A stretch of 64,000 nt of DNA. Source: Prochlorococcus sp. AG-402-L23 (lineage in GTDB: Bacteria > Cyanobacteriota > Cyanobacteriia > PCC-6307 > Cyanobiaceae). The notes under the pieces were generated by a model. That model saw only the letters and a program-made list of their open reading frames with translations. It was not told where the DNA came from and did no database searches. The first letter of the stretch is position 1; each line of letters opens with the position of its first letter. Positions 11,383-21,341 of this stretch are shown in pieces. The DNA lies in contig QCIO01000001.1 in assembly GCA_003216635.1 (NCBI GenBank), positions 179,202 to 243,201 on the forward strand, in the 5' to 3' direction. The position numbers were made by a program, and so were the translations under genes.

Positions 11383-12011
11383 TGGAAACTAATTACAGAT
11401 TACCTAAAGATTTAAATGAATCTCTTAAGAATATGGAGGATGCAATTATTCCAAGTTTATTAAATTCAAATAAAAGATTTACTATAGAATTTAATTTTGA
11501 AGGATTGAAGTTTAACAGAATTGGATTAACTATCTACAAGATATTATCTAAAAATATTAATAATCTATTCATAACATTTGCCGATCAAGGTGCTGTTGCT
11601 TTGGCTCAAAGAGACTATCCAGATATCAAAGATAAAATCTTTACTTTTAAATCATTTAACGAATCAAATAATATAAATAATATTGATAGTGCAATGATAT
11701 CGATAATACCTCAACCATATGATTTCGATTCATTTGAACCTATGTCTGATAATTATCAAGGAACTCATTATTCATTAAATCCCAAATTTGAAGATGCCAA
11801 TATTGGTATAGGAAGTGTTATTAGAGAGAGACGTAAAAATTTTGTCAAAACTTGGAAAAATATTTATTTTCTTCAGCCTTTAAATAAAGCTGCTCTTATG
11901 CATATTTATCCAAATAACTGGTTACTTTTCAAAGAAGAAAACAAAAAATATTCTTTTAAAAAAGAATTTGAAATTAAACCGGACAACGAATCTATTTTTG
12001 TAAATTTATAG
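11382..12011 (+). CDS. DUF1995 domain protein
   Basis: 209 residues. The pattern YRLPKDLNESLKNMEDAI...FTIEFNFEGL and the later ALMHIYPNNWLLF match the DUF1995 family shared by cyanobacteria and plastids (LPA3-like proteins in plants). A plausible alpha/beta fold with no signal peptide. Starts inside the stop of the desulfurase gene (TAATG), so it is expressed with it. The biochemical role is not established. Confidence 0.8.
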   Translation: METNYRLPKDLNESLKNMEDAIIPSLLNSNKRFTIEFNFEGLKFNRIGLTIYKILSKNINNLFITFADQGAVALAQRDYPDIKDKIFTFKSFNESNNINNIDSAMISIIPQPYDFDSFEPMSDNYQGTHYSLNPKFEDANIGIGSVIRERRKNFVKTWKNIYFLQPLNKAALMHIYPNNWLLFKEENKKYSFKKEFEIKPDNESIFVNL

Positions 12012-12012
12012 A

Positions 12013-13242
12013 TTGAATGTGATAAAAAAAATTTATTCATTTTTCTTTATTGTTCTTCTATTAGTAACATCTCCTATCTTAATAAGATATTTACTAGCAA
12101 ATCAGAAAATAACTATTTTAAATAGTATTTATTTTAATTTCCCTGGAATAATTACTAAAAATAAAAAATGTCCTACTTATGATGCTTTATTGAATCAAAC
12201 GCTTGATGACTCTTTTAGTGTATCGATTATTAATAATAAAGGAGAAATAATTAGTTCCCATAATGATGAAGTTCTAAGGTTGCCAGCATCAAATCAAAAA
12301 TTATTCTCATCAGCTTATGTTTTAAGTAAATATAAATTAAATAATAATTTAAAAACTTCCTTATTAAAAAAAAATAAAAACAATTATTATTTGCAGGGTC
12401 AAGGTGATCCAGATCTGAATTATGAACATATAATCGAACTAGTTTCAAATGTTAAAGAAAATAATATTATTAACTTTAATATTGTAGAAATTGATTCCAA
12501 ATTATATTGGCCAAATGGTTGGACAAATACTGATAAAATTTACGAATATGGTTCTCCAATTACATCTCTTGCAATAGAAAGTAATCACAATAAATATGAG
12601 GATATTTATGCATTAAAAAATTTTATTAAAAACTATTTAAAAAATAAATTTCCAAATTCAAATGTTTATATAGATTTTTTTGATTCAGAAAAGATATTTT
12701 ATTTAAAAGATATTACAGAGATAAAGAAAATATATTCAACTCCAATTCTTTCATTATTAACTTTAACAAATTCTGAAAGCCATAATTTTACCGCTGAATC
12801 TCTCTTTAAAAATGCCTCAAATACATGGAAAGATAATGACTATACAAAATTGAAAAAATGGTTAGAAAATAAGGGTCTCCCTGTAACTAATACATACTTT
12901 GCAGATGCTAGTGGATTGTCTAGAAAAAATAAAATTACGACAAAGTTAGTTGCATTGTTTTTAAATAAAATGAGATATTCTAATAATTTTCATGCTTATC
13001 AATCTACACTTGCAATTATGGGAGTAAGAGGAACATTAGCTAAAAGATTTGTAAATAGTGAATTATCTGGAAAGTTTTTTGGAAAAACTGGTACTCTTTC
13101 AAATGTCTTTGCATTATCTGGTTTTTTATATAAAAATGAAAAGCCAATAATTATAAGCATTATCCAAAATTCTAATAATATTAATAAAGAAAAATCATTT
13201 AAATTATTACGTGATATTTATTACTTGAAATCTTGTAAATAA
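12013..13242 (+). CDS. dacB: D-alanyl-D-alanine carboxypeptidase (PBP4/DacB type, S13)
   Basis: 409 residues. All three penicillin-binding motifs are present: SNQK (Ser93-Lys96), SHN (Ser256) and KTG (Lys358). An N-terminal hydrophobic stretch after IKKIYS, about 17 residues, is a signal peptide or anchor, so it acts on peptidoglycan in the periplasm. Shorter than the E. coli enzyme, with a reduced insertion between the first and second motifs. Start: the frame begins with TTG at 12013, 1 bp after the upstream stop; GTG two codons later is an alternative. Fourth gene of the dapF run and convergent with coaD. Confidence 0.92.
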   Translation: MNVIKKIYSFFFIVLLLVTSPILIRYLLANQKITILNSIYFNFPGIITKNKKCPTYDALLNQTLDDSFSVSIINNKGEIISSHNDEVLRLPASNQKLFSSAYVLSKYKLNNNLKTSLLKKNKNNYYLQGQGDPDLNYEHIIELVSNVKENNIINFNIVEIDSKLYWPNGWTNTDKIYEYGSPITSLAIESNHNKYEDIYALKNFIKNYLKNKFPNSNVYIDFFDSEKIFYLKDITEIKKIYSTPILSLLTLTNSESHNFTAESLFKNASNTWKDNDYTKLKKWLENKGLPVTNTYFADASGLSRKNKITTKLVALFLNKMRYSNNFHAYQSTLAIMGVRGTLAKRFVNSELSGKFFGKTGTLSNVFALSGFLYKNEKPIIISIIQNSNNINKEKSFKLLRDIYYLKSCK

Positions 13243-13247
13243 AAATA

Positions 13248-13721
13248 TTATTTAAAATATTCTTTTAAATCCTTTTTAACAGAGGGGGGTACCATATGAT
13301 TAATTTCACCCCCAAATTTTGCAACTTCTTTTACTAAAGAACTACTAAGAAAACTATAGTTTGTATTGGTTGATAAAAATATAGTTTCAATTTCATTATT
13401 AAGAGATTTATTTGTATGAGCAATCTGGAGTTCATACTCAAAATCACTCATTGCTCTTAATCCTCTTAAAATAAGATTAGCTTTTAGATCATTTGCACAA
13501 TCAACAGTGAGTCCGGAATAAGAAATGACTTCAATATTAGGTAAATGAGAAAGAGAATTTTTTATTTGTAAAATTCTTCTTTGAATATTAAATGTAGGTG
13601 TTTTAGAAGTGTTTTCTAAAACAGCAACTACTAGATTGCCAAATATTTTTTCAGCCCTTTCTATTAAATCAATATGCCCGTTTGTTAAAGGATCAAATGT
13701 ACCAGGATAAAGAATTTTCAT
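13248..13721 (-). CDS. coaD: pantetheine-phosphate adenylyltransferase
   Basis: 157 residues. [15 protein letters not shown] contains the TxGH nucleotidyl-transfer motif; [15 protein letters not shown] and [13 protein letters not shown] (the ISSS-like substrate loop) follow. It makes dephospho-CoA from phosphopantetheine and ATP. Family-typical length. Convergent with dacB, 5 bp between stops; divergent from the flavin reductase gene. Confidence 0.97.
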   Translation of the reverse strand: MKILYPGTFDPLTNGHIDLIERAEKIFGNLVVAVLENTSKTPTFNIQRRILQIKNSLSHLPNIEVISYSGLTVDCANDLKANLILRGLRAMSDFEYELQIAHTNKSLNNEIETIFLSTNTNYSFLSSSLVKEVAKFGGEINHMVPPSVKKDLKEYFK

Positions 13722-13780
13722 GAATTTATTATGAACGAATAAGAAATATAGTTAAAATAAGTTTATTAGATATATCAATT

Positions 13781-14269
13781 ATGACATTAAATCTAGAAGC
13801 AAAAAAAATCTTATTAAGAAAAATACCTCACGGTTTATTCATTTGTGGAGTTAGAGACGAAGATAAAAATGAAGTAAATGGATTTACTGCTAGTTGGGTG
13901 ACTCAAGGTTCCTTCACCCCCCCATTAGTGGTAATGGCAGTTAGAGCAGAGGGTTCTAGTCATAATATAATAAAGTCTACCAATAAGTTCTCATTAAATG
14001 TGCTCAAAAGTGATCAAAAGGATCTAGCAGCTGTTTTCTTTAAACCCCAAAAAGCATTAGGAGGCAGATTTGAATCTGTTGAATTTAATTTAGGTGAACT
14101 TGGATTGCCTATTTTAGTTGATAGTGTGGGTGGAGTTGAATGTAATGTTGTTGGAAGTGTTATTCATGGAGACCATACCGTTTTTGTAGGAGAAGTTCAA
14201 TCTGCTTATTTGAATAATGATGTTGACTCACTAAATTTATCTTCAACTGGCTGGAATTATGGAGGTTAA
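13781..14269 (+). CDS. flavin reductase-like domain protein
   Basis: 162 residues covering one FMN-binding split-barrel domain. RKIPHGLFICGVRD, NGFTASWVTQGSFTPPLVVMAV and the later HTVFVGEV are the usual FMN-binding pattern of the flavoredoxin/flavin-reductase family. In cyanobacteria similar domains occur free-standing or fused at the C-terminus of flavodiiron proteins. Substrate not determinable. It precedes uvrC by 9 bp, so the two are probably co-transcribed. Confidence 0.85.
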   Translation: MTLNLEAKKILLRKIPHGLFICGVRDEDKNEVNGFTASWVTQGSFTPPLVVMAVRAEGSSHNIIKSTNKFSLNVLKSDQKDLAAVFFKPQKALGGRFESVEFNLGELGLPILVDSVGGVECNVVGSVIHGDHTVFVGEVQSAYLNNDVDSLNLSSTGWNYGG

Positions 14270-14278
14270 CCATTATAA

Positions 14279-16237
14279 ATGAGTAATTCTTCTATAGAAA
14301 CAATAAATAACAAATATAATTTTAAAATAGAATATAAATTAATTAATAATAAGGAGTTATTAAAATCAAGATTATCTGAAATTCCAAAGTCATCTGGTTG
14401 CTATCTTTTTAAAGATATAGATAATAATTTACTTTATATTGGTAAATCTAAAAAACTACGCAGTAGAGTAAGTAGTTATTTCAATAATTTTTCAGATTTA
14501 ACTCCAAGATTAAGTTTGATGGTTCGTCAAATAACTGAAATAGAAATTATAGTCACAGATAGCGAATATGAAGCACTAAATTTAGAGTCAAATTTAATAA
14601 AAACAAATAAACCATACTTTAATATTCTTTTAAAGGATGATAAGAAATATCCATATCTTTGCATAACTTGGAGTGAAAAATATCCTCGAATATTTATTAC
14701 AAGAAGAAGAAGAAATAGAAATAATTTAGATAGATATTATGGGCCTTATGTAGATGTCGGATTATTAAGGAGAACATTATTTACGATAAAAAAAATATTT
14801 CCACTTAGACAAAGGCCAAGGCCAGTCTATAAAGATAGAACTTGTTTGAATTATTCAATAGGAAGATGTCCAGGTGTTTGCCAAGAAGTAATATCATCTG
14901 ACGATTATAAAAAAATAATGAAACAAGTATCTATGATATTTCAGGGAAGAAATGATGACTTAGAAATATTTTTACAAAAAAAAATGCTTCAATTTTCAAA
15001 TGATTTAGATTATGAGAATGCAGCGAAAATAAGGGACCAAATTTCAGGTTTAAAATTATTAACTGAATCACAAAAAATATCAATACCAGATTCTTCAATT
15101 AATAGAGATATCTTTGGAATAGTTTCAGAAAAAAATGTAGCTAGTATACAAATTTTCCAAATGAGATCTGGTAAGCTCATTGGGAGAATTGGTTATAGTC
15201 AAAAATTAAATAATAAAGATGAAAATCTTATTCTACAAAGGGTACTAGAAGAGCATTATATGAATGTTGAATGCGTAGAAATACCATCAGAAATTCTTAT
15301 TCAATATAAACTTCCAAAACAAACAACCATAGAGGATTGGTTAACGGAGCTAAAAAAACAGAAAGTAAAAATCATAATACCAAAAAGAAATAAAAAACAT
15401 GAAACTGTAGAGATGGTTTTAAAAAATGCAAAATTAGAATTAGATAGAATATTAAATGGGATACAAGATAATGAATCATCAATTGAGGATCTTGCCCAAA
15501 TACTTGAATTAAGCGATCAACCTAAAAGAATTGAAGGTTATGATATAAGTCATATTCAAGGTACAGACCCAGTAGCATCACAAGTCGTATTTATTGATGG
15601 AATTCCTTCTAAACAGCATTATAGGAAATATAAAATTAAAGATCCAAACGTTTTTATAGGACATAGTGATGATTTTGCTTCGATATATGAAGTAATACAT
15701 AGAAGGTTTAGGAAATGGTCAAGATTTAAAAAAAACGGAGGAGATTTTTCAATATTAAATGATAAAACGAATAGCAAATTAGATAATGAACTTCTATCAG
15801 ATTGGCCTGATTTAATAATGATTGACGGAGGTAAAGGGCAGTTAAATGCTGCTATTAAAGCATTAAAAGAATTAAATCTTGAGGAAGAAATTACTATATG
15901 TTCATTGGCAAAAAAAAATGAAGAAATATTTATTCCAGGTTTTAGAAACTCTCTTGATACTGATGATAATCAAAAAGGAGTCCTTCTATTAAGAAGGATA
16001 AGAGATGAAGCCCATAGATTTGCATTATCTTTTCATAGAGACAAAAGATCTATGAGAATGAATAGATCACAATTGTCTCAAATCAGTGGATTAGGTCCAT
16101 CTAGAATAAGAGAATTGCTTGAGCATTTTAAATCAATAGACGCAATAAGAATAGCTACTAAAGAGGATTTATCAAAAGTTAAAGGACTTGGAAAAAATTC
16201 AGTAAATGATATATATGAATATTTTCACGAGTTATAA
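14279..16237 (+). CDS. uvrC: excinuclease ABC subunit C
   Basis: 652 residues. N-terminal GIY-YIG nuclease: GCYLFKDIDNNLLYIGKSKKLRSR; Cys-rich CLNYSIGRCPGVC; UVR motif around residues 230-260 (DLDYENAAKIRDQI); the C-terminal RNase H-like endonuclease with GYDISHIQGTDPVAS and LIMIDGGKGQLNAA; C-terminal helix-hairpin-helix pairs (ISGLGPSRIRELLEHF and VKGLGKNSVNDI). It makes the dual incisions in nucleotide-excision repair; mfd at the right end of the window feeds the same pathway. Confidence 0.98.
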   Translation: MSNSSIETINNKYNFKIEYKLINNKELLKSRLSEIPKSSGCYLFKDIDNNLLYIGKSKKLRSRVSSYFNNFSDLTPRLSLMVRQITEIEIIVTDSEYEALNLESNLIKTNKPYFNILLKDDKKYPYLCITWSEKYPRIFITRRRRNRNNLDRYYGPYVDVGLLRRTLFTIKKIFPLRQRPRPVYKDRTCLNYSIGRCPGVCQEVISSDDYKKIMKQVSMIFQGRNDDLEIFLQKKMLQFSNDLDYENAAKIRDQISGLKLLTESQKISIPDSSINRDIFGIVSEKNVASIQIFQMRSGKLIGRIGYSQKLNNKDENLILQRVLEEHYMNVECVEIPSEILIQYKLPKQTTIEDWLTELKKQKVKIIIPKRNKKHETVEMVLKNAKLELDRILNGIQDNESSIEDLAQILELSDQPKRIEGYDISHIQGTDPVASQVVFIDGIPSKQHYRKYKIKDPNVFIGHSDDFASIYEVIHRRFRKWSRFKKNGGDFSILNDKTNSKLDNELLSDWPDLIMIDGGKGQLNAAIKALKELNLEEEITICSLAKKNEEIFIPGFRNSLDTDDNQKGVLLLRRIRDEAHRFALSFHRDKRSMRMNRSQLSQISGLGPSRIRELLEHFKSIDAIRIATKEDLSKVKGLGKNSVNDIYEYFHEL

Positions 16238-16323
16238 ATATTAATTAATTTTTGAAAAATAGATTTCTTGATATTGTTAAATATAACTATATTAAAAATA
16301 TATTTACAAATTAATCTAGTAAT

Positions 16324-16890
16324 TTGACAGCTGAAACATATCTCTGGCTTAAATCACTACACATTATTGGTGTAATCGTTTGGTTCTCAGGACTTTTTTA
16401 TTTAGTAAGACTTTTTATATATCATGAAGAATCTAAAAATATGGATAATGAATTAAAAATTGCCTTTAATAAACAATACACCTTGATGGAAAAAAGGCTG
16501 GCAAATATAATCACAACTCCTGGGATGATATTAGCTTTAAGTATGGCTATATGCATGGTTATTATGCAGCCAAGTTGGTTAAGTGAGAAGTGGTTGCAAA
16601 TTAAAATTTCTTTTGTTTTGGGATTAGTAATTTATCATTCTTATTGTTATAAAATAATGTATTCATTACAAAATGGTACTTCAACCATCTCAGCAAAAAA
16701 ACTAAGATTATTAAATGAATTGCCTACTTTATTATTATTTATAATTGTACTTTTAGTTATTTTTAAAAATAATTTTCCAACCAGTGTTGCCACATGGAGT
16801 GTAGTTGGACTTGTTATTTTCATGTTGGCTTCAATACAATTATATGCAAAGATTAGAAAGAAAAATGAGAATTCATTAAGTAATGAATAG
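16324..16890 (+). CDS. hemJ: HemJ-type protoporphyrinogen oxidase (UPF0093)
   Basis: 188 residues with four to five hydrophobic membrane segments. The first has the HemJ signature LHIIGVIVWFSGLFYLVRLFIYH, with the conserved heme-ligand-type His. EKRLANIITTPGMIL and the lysine in WLQIKISFVLGL also match the family. It oxidises protoporphyrinogen IX in the heme/chlorophyll pathway in the membrane. The start is TTG at 16324; no upstream ATG in frame was preferred. The PHP gene overlaps its 3' end by 8 bp. Confidence 0.9.
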   Translation: MTAETYLWLKSLHIIGVIVWFSGLFYLVRLFIYHEESKNMDNELKIAFNKQYTLMEKRLANIITTPGMILALSMAICMVIMQPSWLSEKWLQIKISFVLGLVIYHSYCYKIMYSLQNGTSTISAKKLRLLNELPTLLLFIIVLLVIFKNNFPTSVATWSVVGLVIFMLASIQLYAKIRKKNENSLSNE

Positions 16891-17530
16891 GGAAGACTTA
16901 ATAAAATTAACTTCCAATATTAATAAATATAGTTGTCCTAAAAATATTAATTTTCACTGTCATACAAAATTTAGTGATGGAAGTCTAGAACCTCATGAAC
17001 TTTTAGAACAAGCTTATAAAAATAACTTGAAATTTTTATCAATAACCGATCATCATACAATTAAAGCTCATGAATATATAAAAAAAAATAATATACTCAA
17101 AAATTATCCTAAAGATTCGCTTACATTAATTTCCGGAATAGAAATTAATTGTTTGATTCTAGGATGTTTAGTACATGTAATTGGATTAGGAATAGATATT
17201 AAAAGTAGATACCTAAATCCCTACATCCTTGGACAATCTCCAATAGGTAATGATTTAAATATTAAATCAGTTATTAAAGCAATAAGTTTAGCTGGTGGTT
17301 TATCATTTCTTGCACATCCAGCGAGGTACAGGATTCCCTTTTATAAATTAATTCCAGAGGCCAAAATACAAGGTATTGATGGAATAGAGGTTTGGTATGA
17401 TTATGAACTTAATGAAATATGGAATCCTAGTTTATTTGTATGTTCAGAAATAGATAAATTAGCAGATAAATATTCAATGCTAAAAACATGCGGAACAGAT
17501 AGTCATGGACTTTCACTATTAGGTAGATAA
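16883..17530 (+). CDS. PHP-domain phosphoesterase
   Basis: 215 residues. Metal-binding motifs of the PHP fold are in order: NFHCHTKFSDGS, ITDHHT, GIEIN, AHPARY and a C-terminal GTDSHG. This matches the short PHP proteins related to 3',5'-nucleotide bisphosphatase/RNase AM rather than polymerase PHP domains. Overlaps hemJ by 8 bp at its start and stops 1 bp short of the convergent cobN. Substrate not certain. Confidence 0.88.
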   Translation: MNREDLIKLTSNINKYSCPKNINFHCHTKFSDGSLEPHELLEQAYKNNLKFLSITDHHTIKAHEYIKKNNILKNYPKDSLTLISGIEINCLILGCLVHVIGLGIDIKSRYLNPYILGQSPIGNDLNIKSVIKAISLAGGLSFLAHPARYRIPFYKLIPEAKIQGIDGIEVWYDYELNEIWNPSLFVCSEIDKLADKYSMLKTCGTDSHGLSLLGR

Positions 17531-17531
17531 T

Positions 17532-20500
17532 TCAGAATTCGTTTTTTTCAATTATTGAATCAGTATTAATAATTATGTTCTTTAAATTTTCAATGACATC
17601 AGAAGAACAATTATTCCACATTTTTCTATTGACAATTTCAAGAAATCTTTGTGCAATATCTCTTAAAGCCCATGGATTATTTTTTAGAAAGAAATTCCTA
17701 AGATCGCGATCACATAACCATGATTTATAAACTTCCTCATAACACCAATCTGATACTACTTCAGTAGAAGCATCAAAAGCATATAAGTAATCTAGTGTAG
17801 CTGAAAATTCAAACGCTCCTTTATAACCATTATCCTTCATTCCATTTATCCATTTAGGGTTAAGTATTCTTGATATAACAACTTTATTAATTTCATCTTG
17901 TAATTTTGAAATTTTAGATAATCCAAATTTAGATAAATCACCATGATACATTTCAGGTAATTTACCGCTCAATTTTTTTACTGCTGAAGATAAACCACCC
18001 TGAAATTGATAATAGTCATCAGAATCTAAAATATCATGTTCCTTATTATCTTGGTTATGAACAACTAACTGCACATTTTTAAGAGCATTTTCTAATGAAT
18101 TTTTATCCTCTATAGGTTCAAGGTTATCACTATAAATCCACTTACTCCAATTAAGAAAAGATTCTCCAAAATCATCTATATTATCCCAATTAGAATTTGA
18201 AATTAGTTCTTGTAGACCAGCTCCATATGAACCTGGTGCTGACCCAAATATACGATTAATTGGATCACCATCCTTTAATGCCCCAGCAAGAGGGTTAATT
18301 TTAACATTCTCATTAAGATTAGATATTAAATTTATTGCTTTAGAAGTTAATTTGATTAACTGAGGAAATGCATCTCTAAACATTCCCGAAATCCTTAATG
18401 TAACATCTACTCTTGGCCTATCGAGAACAGATAAAGGGATGATTTCTATGTCAACTACTCTTCTTGAGGGGCCATCCCAAATAGGTTGTACCCCTAATAA
18501 ATATAATATTTGACAAATGTCTTCTCCACCATTTCGCATGGTGGATGTTGCCCATACAGATATTGCTATATTTTTTAAATCTTCTCCATTTTCTTGTTTG
18601 TATAAATTAATAATTTGAGACGCAGATTTACAACCAACACTCCATGCTGATTCAGTTGGGAGTCCTCTCGCATCAACTGAAAAGAAATTTTTACCAGTGG
18701 GTAAAGCTTCAGTTTTACCTCTCGTAGGGGCTCCAGATGGACCACTTTTTACATATTTGCCATTTAATGAATTAATAAATGATAATTTTTCATTATATGA
18801 AGAATTAATGATTGGATTTAGTATCTCATTTTTTAATAATAAAAAATAATCATTATGTTTTTTATCATTAAAGAAATAGTCTATTATTTTCTGATTTTTA
18901 TATTTGTCTAAATAATTTATATTGGTTTTCTTTTTGTAAAAAAACAAATATATAATATATTTTGCTTGTTGTTCCAAAAACTCAATAGACATTCTAAAAT
19001 TTAAAATTTTTTTGTTTGAAAACCTCAATAATATTTTTTTATCTTTTTCAGTTAACTTTTGATCATATTTATTTGTCCAAGGATTCAAATCCAGTTTTAA
19101 ATTTTTCGCTATATATTGAACAACACCAATTCGGTTGGCATTTGGTACTCTTGCAATACACAAGAATAAATTTATTTCATTAATATCATTCTGCCTATTG
19201 CCAAATACATGCAAGCCTGTTCTTATTTGAGATTCTTTAATTTTGCAAAGAAAAGAATCAATTTCTTCTATTTGATTATTTTTATTCTTTAAAGTAATTT
19301 CACTAAAATCTTTTTTAATTAATTCAAAAATGGATTTTTCTATTATCTCAATACGATTAGAATTTAATAATTTTGCTTCAAAATATTCGTCTAAATAATT
19401 TTCTAATATTGAATATTTTCCATATAATTCTGACCTATCCAAAGGAGGGGTTAAATGATCAATAATTGTTGCAGCAGTTCTTCTTTTAGCCTGGGATCCT
19501 TCTCCAGGATCATTTACGATAAAGGGATATATGTTAGGTATTGCTGGACAAATTATATTTGGAAAACATTTATTGCTGAGACCTATAGATTTGCCAGGTA
19601 ACCATTCAACAGTCCCATGTTTACCAATATGGCATATAGCATTTGCATTAAAAACTTTTTCAATCCAAAAATATTGTGCTAAATATCTATGAGGAGGTGG
19701 AAGATCAGGAGAATGAATATCTCTATCAGTGTAAGCGTCATAACCACGTTGAGGTTGAATCAATAATGTTATTTTTCCGAATCTAAGACCATTTATTGAG
19801 AAGCCTTCATTATCTAGATCGATCGCATCAGATGGTTTACCCCAACGATTAATAATAGTATTTTTTGGATCGAGTTCTAAATAATTCCAATATTTTAAAT
19901 AATCACTAAGTGGTAAGTAATCTAATGGTTTATTATTCTGAGATTCAATATCATTAGTTCTAGTTTTTATAAGCATTGACATTAATTCCGAAGAATCTTG
20001 AGGATAATTACAAGATCCAAGGTCATATTCTTCTTCTTTTAACCAATTAAGAATATTTATTATTGAAGATGGAGTATTTAGACCAACGCCATTACCGATT
20101 CTTCCGTTCTTTACTGGATAATTACTTATTACTAAACAAATTCTTTTATCAAAATTATTAAGTTTCTGTAGTTTCACATAATTTGTTGCAAATTTTGAAA
20201 TCCATTCAATCCCTACTTGATCAGCTTTGTAACTAGTTATTTCACTGTAAAGTGTATTTTTTTTTGATATTATTTCTTTAAAAGCAGAAGGTGAGGTAGT
20301 AATTCTTCCATCAAATTCGGGAATAATTATTTGCATTAATAAATCAGATGAATTCATTCCAATTGATGAATTTAACCAATTTTTTTTTGATATATTTGAA
20401 GAAAGAAGCTGTAAAATTGGGATTTTAAGAGAAGTAAAAATATTTGTAGAATTTTCAATTAAATCATTATTTTTGATTTGAGATGAAGAAAATGAAGTTG

Positions 20501-21269
20501 TGGTAATTATTATTTTAATATCTTCTTTTTTAAAAATTTCTATTAATTTCTTTTGAATAATTTGATCTTTTAGAGTTGAAATAAAAAATGTTTTAGGAGA
20601 TAGTCCGCATTTTCTTAACTGCAAGTTAAGTTTTTCGTTTACTTCAATTTCATTAGCCAAAAAAAGCGATTTATAGGATATTATTCCTATCTTTTCTCCT
20701 TTTTCAATTTTCCAATCATACAAATAAGGATCTGCATAAAAAGAAATCTTTAAAAACTCATTAGGAATTAATGTTTCATCTTTTTTTAGATAATTTAAAC
20801 AATTAAGAAATTTTCTATAATTATTCAGTCCTCCAGATCTTAGTAATTTAGAAATATTTAATGCTACAACTTTATCTATACTACTAATTTCACATAAGGA
20901 AACTTCCTGATCAAGGGTGCCTGATAGGATTACTAACTTCCTTTTTTTATCAACTGCTTGCCAATTTAAAAGTTGTTCAATTCCATAGTTCCATGTTCCT
21001 TTATCTCCAAATAATCGTAGTACGACAACTTTTGCATAATTAATTGTTTTTAATAGATAATTATCTATTTGCGCTGAGGAATTTAAATTAGAAATTTCTA
21101 AAGCTCTAATATTATTTTTTAATGAATCAAATTCTTTTTCTAACAATAAGTTCGATAAGAGATTTAAATCAGCTTTGACACTTGTTATAAAAATAAAATC
21201 TGCAACTGGTTGCTCTATTAAATCATCCTTATTCTTTTCATTTCCTGCTATATTCAATATCCTGTGCAT
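17532..21269 (-). CDS. cobN: cobaltochelatase subunit CobN
   Basis: 1245 residues, the size of CobN rather than the slightly different ChlH. Visible family signatures: FLNCLNYLKK near residue 155, NGVGLNTPSS, GRITTSPSAFKE, LLIQPQRGYDAYTDRDIHSPDLPPPHRYLA cut by family insertions, CHIGKHGTVEWLPGKS, LPTGKNFFSVDARGLPTESAW split over adjacent blocks, RNGGEDICQILYLLGVQP and GSAPGSYGAGLQE. It inserts cobalt into hydrogenobyrinate diamide or a related corrin for (pseudo)cobalamin. No CobS/CobT genes are nearby; cyanobacteria are thought to use ChlI/ChlD partners instead (inference). metH and cobU in the same window use and extend this pathway. Convergent with the PHP gene. Confidence 0.93.
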   Translation of the reverse strand: MHRILNIAGNEKNKDDLIEQPVADFIFITSVKADLNLLSNLLLEKEFDSLKNNIRALEISNLNSSAQIDNYLLKTINYAKVVVLRLFGDKGTWNYGIEQLLNWQAVDKKRKLVILSGTLDQEVSLCEISSIDKVVALNISKLLRSGGLNNYRKFLNCLNYLKKDETLIPNEFLKISFYADPYLYDWKIEKGEKIGIISYKSLFLANEIEVNEKLNLQLRKCGLSPKTFFISTLKDQIIQKKLIEIFKKEDIKIIITTTSFSSSQIKNNDLIENSTNIFTSLKIPILQLLSSNISKKNWLNSSIGMNSSDLLMQIIIPEFDGRITTSPSAFKEIISKKNTLYSEITSYKADQVGIEWISKFATNYVKLQKLNNFDKRICLVISNYPVKNGRIGNGVGLNTPSSIINILNWLKEEEYDLGSCNYPQDSSELMSMLIKTRTNDIESQNNKPLDYLPLSDYLKYWNYLELDPKNTIINRWGKPSDAIDLDNEGFSINGLRFGKITLLIQPQRGYDAYTDRDIHSPDLPPPHRYLAQYFWIEKVFNANAICHIGKHGTVEWLPGKSIGLSNKCFPNIICPAIPNIYPFIVNDPGEGSQAKRRTAATIIDHLTPPLDRSELYGKYSILENYLDEYFEAKLLNSNRIEIIEKSIFELIKKDFSEITLKNKNNQIEEIDSFLCKIKESQIRTGLHVFGNRQNDINEINLFLCIARVPNANRIGVVQYIAKNLKLDLNPWTNKYDQKLTEKDKKILLRFSNKKILNFRMSIEFLEQQAKYIIYLFFYKKKTNINYLDKYKNQKIIDYFFNDKKHNDYFLLLKNEILNPIINSSYNEKLSFINSLNGKYVKSGPSGAPTRGKTEALPTGKNFFSVDARGLPTESAWSVGCKSASQIINLYKQENGEDLKNIAISVWATSTMRNGGEDICQILYLLGVQPIWDGPSRRVVDIEIIPLSVLDRPRVDVTLRISGMFRDAFPQLIKLTSKAINLISNLNENVKINPLAGALKDGDPINRIFGSAPGSYGAGLQELISNSNWDNIDDFGESFLNWSKWIYSDNLEPIEDKNSLENALKNVQLVVHNQDNKEHDILDSDDYYQFQGGLSSAVKKLSGKLPEMYHGDLSKFGLSKISKLQDEINKVVISRILNPKWINGMKDNGYKGAFEFSATLDYLYAFDASTEVVSDWCYEEVYKSWLCDRDLRNFFLKNNPWALRDIAQRFLEIVNRKMWNNCSSDVIENLKNIIINTDSIIEKNEF

Positions 21270-21341
21270 TTTTATATATAAATAGGGTTTAGAATACGTA
21301 AGTAGGATAAAACAAGTTTACCTTAATTAAATAAATTAAAT